Assembly (NCBI GenBank): GCA_902796705.1
Contig: CADBQF010000408.1
Coordinates: forward strand, 1-10,180
DNA length: 10,180 nucleotides
Direction of reading: 5' to 3'
From: Ruminococcus flavefaciens
Lineage (GTDB): Bacteria > Bacillota > Clostridia > Oscillospirales > Ruminococcaceae
In this document: positions 7,351-10,180 of the stretch, piece by piece
Numbering within the stretch: position 1 is the first letter of the stretch
How the letters are laid out: each line of letters opens with the position of its first letter
Position numbers and translations under genes: made by a program
The notes under the pieces: model-generated
Told to the model about the DNA's origin: nothing
Seen by the model: only the letters and a program-made list of their open reading frames with translations
The model's database searches: none

Positions 7351-7590
7351 GAGTTCACAGAATTATTGATGTGTTTTTATCAAGAATAATAAAATTGATA
7401 ACTCGTAAAGTAAGCTGATTATACAAATTAACGGCTTATTAGCACGCTTTTGCACATGAAATCGCAGCTATGTTTAATATGATTTGTTTATATCCAACAG
7501 AAAACCTGACATTATCAATTGTTTTTACCTAATAAAATAACGCTTAGCATTTATAACAAAAATTAATGCAAAAAATCATCAATATGGGTA
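7351..7590. other. AT-rich divergent intergenic region without a gene
   Basis: The 503-bp gap between the divergent operons (7226-7728) carries the leftward promoter and leader on one side and the rightward promoter and leader on the other. The central 240 bases are strongly AT-rich. I find no convincing coding frame, RNA gene or terminator here. A weak rightward promoter-like pair (TTGATA at 7395-7400, TTATAC at 7419-7424, 18-nt spacer) is present but not convincing. Operator sites may lie here, but no clear long palindrome was seen. Confidence 0.6.
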
Positions 7591-7619
7591 TTGAAAAATC
7601 AAAAAAAATATGTTATAAT
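7591..7619 (+). promoter_or_regulatory. Extended -10 sigma-A promoter of the binding protein/GGDEF operon
   Basis: TTGAAA (7591-7596) is followed by a 17-nt A-rich spacer and a perfect TATAAT (7614-7619), with TG at 7611-7612 giving an extended -10. Transcription should start near 7626, leaving a leader of about 100 nt before the ATG at 7729. Confidence 0.85.
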
Positions 7620-7634
7620 ACTATCGTTATATCT

Positions 7635-7694
7635 ATGTACAGATCTTACTGTGCATTTCCAACAAATGACTGCCTCCGTTGTCCTTTAAGGCAG
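7635..7694 (+). promoter_or_regulatory. Two-hairpin leader of the binding-protein operon
   Basis: The first hairpin pairs ATGTACAG (7635-7642) with CTGTGCAT (7649-7656), 8 bp with one G-U and a 6-nt loop. The second pairs CTGCCT (7670-7675) with AGGCAG (7689-7694) around a 13-nt loop. No T run follows either one, so they are not terminators. They lie just upstream of AAGGAGGT (7711-7718). The sequence does not match a riboswitch class I know; a role in mRNA stability or translation control is possible. Confidence 0.45.
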
Positions 7695-7728
7695 CCGCTT
7701 ATTCTAAATCAAGGAGGTCATCTATACA

Positions 7729-8724
7729 ATGAGAAAATTTACCAAACGGCTCCTGAGTTCCCTCGCTCTCGGTGCTTTAGCTGCATCATTCGCAGTAACC
7801 GGCGGATGCGGCAAGAAAGACGACGAGAAATATATCGTAGTCATCTGCAAAAGCCAGGACGAGTACTGGGACAGCACGAAGCAGGGAGCTTTCGATGCTG
7901 CGGAAGAGCTTGACATAAAACTTGACTTCAATGCTCCTGTCAACGAGGACTCAGAACAGCAGGTCACTATGATCTATGACGCTATCAATATGAAAGCCGA
8001 TGCTATAGTTCTCGCTCCTATCAATGATGACGAGAGAACTATAGATGCTGTTAAAAAGGCTGCCGCAAGCGGTATACCGGTGATCACTATCGATGACGAC
8101 ATTACCTGCGACGAGCGTATCGCCTGCATAAAGACTGAGAATACATTCGGCGGTGCTATCGCCGGACGTGCTGTTGAGAATATCATGCCGGAAGGCGGCG
8201 ATATCGCTATCGTTTCACACACTGTCACATCAAAGACAGCTCAGCTCCGTACAGAGGGCTTCAAATCTCAGCTCGAAGCTGACGGCGGCGAGGCATACAA
8301 GATCATCAGGACCGAGGACTGCGGCGGTGATATCCAGCTCTCCAAGGAGATCACCAAGAAGCTCATCAACGAGAATGACGGTCTGACTATGATCTATACA
8401 ACGAACCAGCCCAGCACTATCGGTGCTTGTCAGGCTATCGCTGAGGAAGGTGCGGGTGCAAGAGTCAACCTCGTCGGATTCGACTTCTTCAACAAGGCAG
8501 GCGACCACGAGAGTGCCGAAACTTACATCGAAAGCGGCGTGCTTGACGGCGTTATCGTCCAGAACCCCTATAACATGGGATACCTCGGCGTGAGATATGC
8601 TCACAAGTACACCGAGGGAAACAAGGTATCGGCTAACATCGACACCGGTGCTTACCTCGTTACAAAAGATAATATGAACGATGCAGACATCCAGCTTCTG
8701 CTCTACCCGACAAAGACTAAGTAA
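7729..8724 (+). CDS. Sugar-type periplasmic-binding-protein-like lipoprotein
   Basis: The 331-residue product starts with a lipoprotein signal: basic MRKFTKR, a hydrophobic stretch, then VTGGC with Cys27 as the likely lipidated residue. Thr at the -3 position is less usual than Leu. After a short charged spacer the mature part (about 35-325) matches the RbsB-like family (Peripla_BP_4). It has YIVVICKSQDEYWDSTKQGA at the start of the first lobe, ADAIVLAPIND, GIPVITIDDD, and VNLVGFDFF in the second lobe. Such proteins bind sugars or similar small ligands outside the membrane. AAGGAGGT lies 10 nt before the ATG. No ABC permease or ATPase gene is present; the only partner is the membrane GGDEF gene 14 nt downstream. 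The protein may therefore serve as a ligand sensor or share a transporter encoded elsewhere. The ligand cannot be named from the sequence. Confidence 0.93.
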   Translation: MRKFTKRLLSSLALGALAASFAVTGGCGKKDDEKYIVVICKSQDEYWDSTKQGAFDAAEELDIKLDFNAPVNEDSEQQVTMIYDAINMKADAIVLAPINDDERTIDAVKKAAASGIPVITIDDDITCDERIACIKTENTFGGAIAGRAVENIMPEGGDIAIVSHTVTSKTAQLRTEGFKSQLEADGGEAYKIIRTEDCGGDIQLSKEITKKLINENDGLTMIYTTNQPSTIGACQAIAEEGAGARVNLVGFDFFNKAGDHESAETYIESGVLDGVIVQNPYNMGYLGVRYAHKYTEGNKVSANIDTGAYLVTKDNMNDADIQLLLYPTKTK

Positions 8725-8738
8725 GGAGGAGTGCAGAT

Positions 8739-9944
8739 ATGGCTAATTTAAAGAAAGATATCACTGCGTTCAGTTCCAAGGGCTATGTCCTTGCTTCTGT
8801 GGTGCTGCTGCTCATCACACTCGCAAACTTCGTACTCATTAATATCGTTTTCATCAACTCAAAGAGCATCACTGACAACAACATGAAGGCTGTCCGTCAG
8901 ATGAACACGATCAACAGCGAACTTGCGAACGTAAACCGAAATGCTCTCATGATCGCCGGAAATATCGGTGATCCGTACGCCGCTGTAAGCAATATCGAGA
9001 ACTCGTTCAGGATCATCGAAGCCAATGAGGCTGCTTACGAAAAGATAAAGAACCGTTCCGACATCGAGATCAAGCGATACAATCAGAGTAAGCTCCTCCT
9101 CGAAGCTTATCACCAGAAGCTCTTCGCTATAAGAGATACTTTCAGAAGTATCCCGCCGGAGGGCAGACGTGAGATCTACCTCCAGGAACTCCACCCGCTC
9201 CAGATCACTGCTACTGAAATGTTCCTCGCTGCCAGTGAGCTGAACGATAAGAACGCTGACGATCTCGTTCATAGAAACTCTATCATCCACGGTATCTCTA
9301 TCGACCTCATGATCTTCCTCCTTGCTGTCGGTGAGATCGCTATCTTCCTCCTCGGCAAGAGAGCTAAGAAGTCACATCAGGAACTCCTCCGCAGACAGCA
9401 CGAGATCGAAGTTGCCGGCGAAAAGCTCCAGCTTTCAAAGGACAGAATGACCGACCTCGCCCGTATGAACCTCCTCACAAATATGAAGAACCGTTATGCT
9501 CTTGAGGACGAGCTTTCAAGCCGCCTTGAGACTGACCAGTTCAATATCGGCGTATTCGATATCGATAATTTCCGCAATATCAACGACCTCTACGGCTATG
9601 CCTTCGGTGACGAATACCTCGCTGCAATCGGTGAGGCTCTCAACAATGAGTTCAGCGATGTAGCACGTATCTACAATATCACAGGTAATGAGTTCTGCTT
9701 CGTATTCAACGATGACGTTCCTGACAGCCAGGCTCAGAAGATCGCTGAAAAGATCCGTACAGTCATCTCGAATCCCTATACGATACTCAACATCAGCGTT
9801 CAGTCATCTGTATCAGGAAGCATCTACCACTACCTCCCGAATGACTGCCTTAACGTCAGTGCCCTCCTTATCAAAATGGACACAGCCGTCCACAACGTAA
9901 AGAGAAACGGCGGAAATTCAGTTATCACTGTAAACAACCTCTGA
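8739..9944 (+). CDS. Membrane sensor with helical extracellular domain and degenerate GGDEF
   Basis: This 401-residue protein has TM1 at about 15-38, an extracytoplasmic mostly helical domain of about 145 residues resembling the four-helix-bundle sensors of chemoreceptors, TM2 at about 184-206, a charged coiled-coil-like linker (207-240), and a C-terminal GGDEF domain (about 241-400). The first metal-ligand motif FDIDNF (Asp274) is kept, but the signature reads TGNEF at 315-319. The first Gly is Thr and the acidic third residue is Asn. The RxxD I-site is missing, its positions reading SDVA. Cyclase activity is therefore unlikely; the domain may bind GTP or a partner instead. GGAGGAG (8725-8731) directly follows the stop of the binding-protein gene and lies 7 nt before this ATG, so the two genes are translated from one mRNA. 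The pairing suggests the lipoprotein delivers ligand to the extracellular domain, which is inference. Confidence 0.92.
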   Translation: MANLKKDITAFSSKGYVLASVVLLLITLANFVLINIVFINSKSITDNNMKAVRQMNTINSELANVNRNALMIAGNIGDPYAAVSNIENSFRIIEANEAAYEKIKNRSDIEIKRYNQSKLLLEAYHQKLFAIRDTFRSIPPEGRREIYLQELHPLQITATEMFLAASELNDKNADDLVHRNSIIHGISIDLMIFLLAVGEIAIFLLGKRAKKSHQELLRRQHEIEVAGEKLQLSKDRMTDLARMNLLTNMKNRYALEDELSSRLETDQFNIGVFDIDNFRNINDLYGYAFGDEYLAAIGEALNNEFSDVARIYNITGNEFCFVFNDDVPDSQAQKIAEKIRTVISNPYTILNISVQSSVSGSIYHYLPNDCLNVSALLIKMDTAVHNVKRNGGNSVITVNNL

Positions 9945-9947
9945 TAC

Positions 9948-9977
9948 AAAAAACCGGAGCATCAGCTCCGGTTTTTT
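9948..9977 (+). terminator. Intrinsic terminator of the rightward operon
   Basis: ACCGGAGC (9953-9960) pairs with GCTCCGGT (9965-9972) around the loop ATCA, and the flanking A run (9948-9952) pairs with the T run (9973-9977). It starts 3 nt after the TGA stop. The A and T runs on both sides could let it act in both directions. Confidence 0.93.
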
Positions 9978-9992
9978 AATTCTCCTGCAAAT

Positions 9993-10112
9993 CCGCTGCT
10001 CACATGGCAACCTGCCCCTTTTAGTGGGGGAAACCTTTCTGAGGAAAGGTTCCGCCAACAGCGGCGGGTACCCTCTGTCAGCTCCGCTGACAGCTCCCTA
10101 CACTGTAGGGAG
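9993..10112. repeat. Hairpin-rich intergenic element, probably a dispersed repeat
   Basis: Several perfect stem-loops follow each other. CCGCTG (9993-9998) pairs with CAGCGG (10059-10064), enclosing a CCCC/GGGG hairpin (10015-10029) and AACCTTTC/GAAAGGTT (10032-10051). Then come CTGTCAGC/GCTGACAG (10075-10093) and CTCCCTAC/GTAGGGAG (10094-10112). A C-rich tract and about 50 bases without a gene run to the window edge; a small TCCC/GGGA hairpin is near 10152-10165. From memory, similar blocks recur between genes in Ruminococcus-type genomes. This copy cannot be shown to be repeated from the window alone. No transposase is present. Confidence 0.5.
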
Positions 10113-10180
10113 TCACCCCCACACCCCCTTCCAAAGACTTTTAACATGAAATTTCCCCTGACGGGACGCTCACGATAGCT

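Noticed and set aside
7395..7424. Second rightward promoter (TTGATA, 18 nt, TTATAC)
   Set aside because: The -10 is weak, the start would lie about 300 nt before the gene, and a far better promoter exists at 7591-7619.
7626..7728. Cyclic di-GMP riboswitch in the leader
   Set aside because: The conserved core of GEMM-type aptamers was not found and the stems do not match the expected layout.
9962..10147. 61-residue leftward open frame in the right-edge element
   Set aside because: It runs through the stem-loops and the terminator, has no ribosome-binding site, and has a composition set by the inverted repeats.

Overview
The window looks like chromosomal DNA of a low-to-moderate GC Firmicute of class Clostridia, most likely a Ruminococcus-type gut or rumen organism. 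Pointers are strong AGGAGG ribosome-binding sites, classical sigma-A promoters, a lipoprotein solute-binding protein, BspA-type leucine-rich repeats, and a hairpin-rich intergenic element at the right edge that resembles sequences dispersed in such genomes. The genus is an inference from style, not from a marker gene.

Layout. Two divergent transcription units are separated by a 503-bp AT-rich intergenic region (7226-7728). The leftward unit (7225 down to 115) has six genes: a zinc-ribbon/helical/LRR_5 protein, a Ser/Thr-kinase-like protein with a zinc ribbon, a TerY-like vWA protein, a PP2C phosphatase, a four-TM diguanylate cyclase, and a Met/Gln/Gly-rich repeat protein. It starts at a near-consensus promoter (7322-7350) and ends at a strong intrinsic terminator (81-110). 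A further leftward promoter (43-71) lies beyond the terminator and serves a gene outside the window. The rightward unit (7729-9944) has two genes, a solute-binding lipoprotein and a membrane protein with an extracytoplasmic helical domain and a degenerate GGDEF domain. It has its own extended -10 promoter, a leader with two hairpins, and a terminator at 9948-9977. From about 9990 to the right edge there is only a cluster of stem-loops.

How the genes may work together. Adjacent kinase-zinc ribbon, TerY-like vWA and PP2C genes match the arrangement called the TerY-P triad in comparative genomics of tellurium-resistance-type (Ter) stress systems, a predicted phosphorylation switch. Here the triad sits with an intact diguanylate cyclase (GGDEF plus RxxD I-site), a cytoplasmic zinc-ribbon/LRR scaffold, and a protein whose N-terminus resembles the cytidine-deaminase fold, with one zinc ligand replaced, followed by a prion-like repeat tail. 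No TerB, TerC or TerD gene is present in the window. The rightward pair has no ABC permease or ATPase, so the binding protein may act as a ligand sensor for the membrane GGDEF protein. The coupling of these parts into one pathway is inference; the domains and operon structure are read from the sequence.
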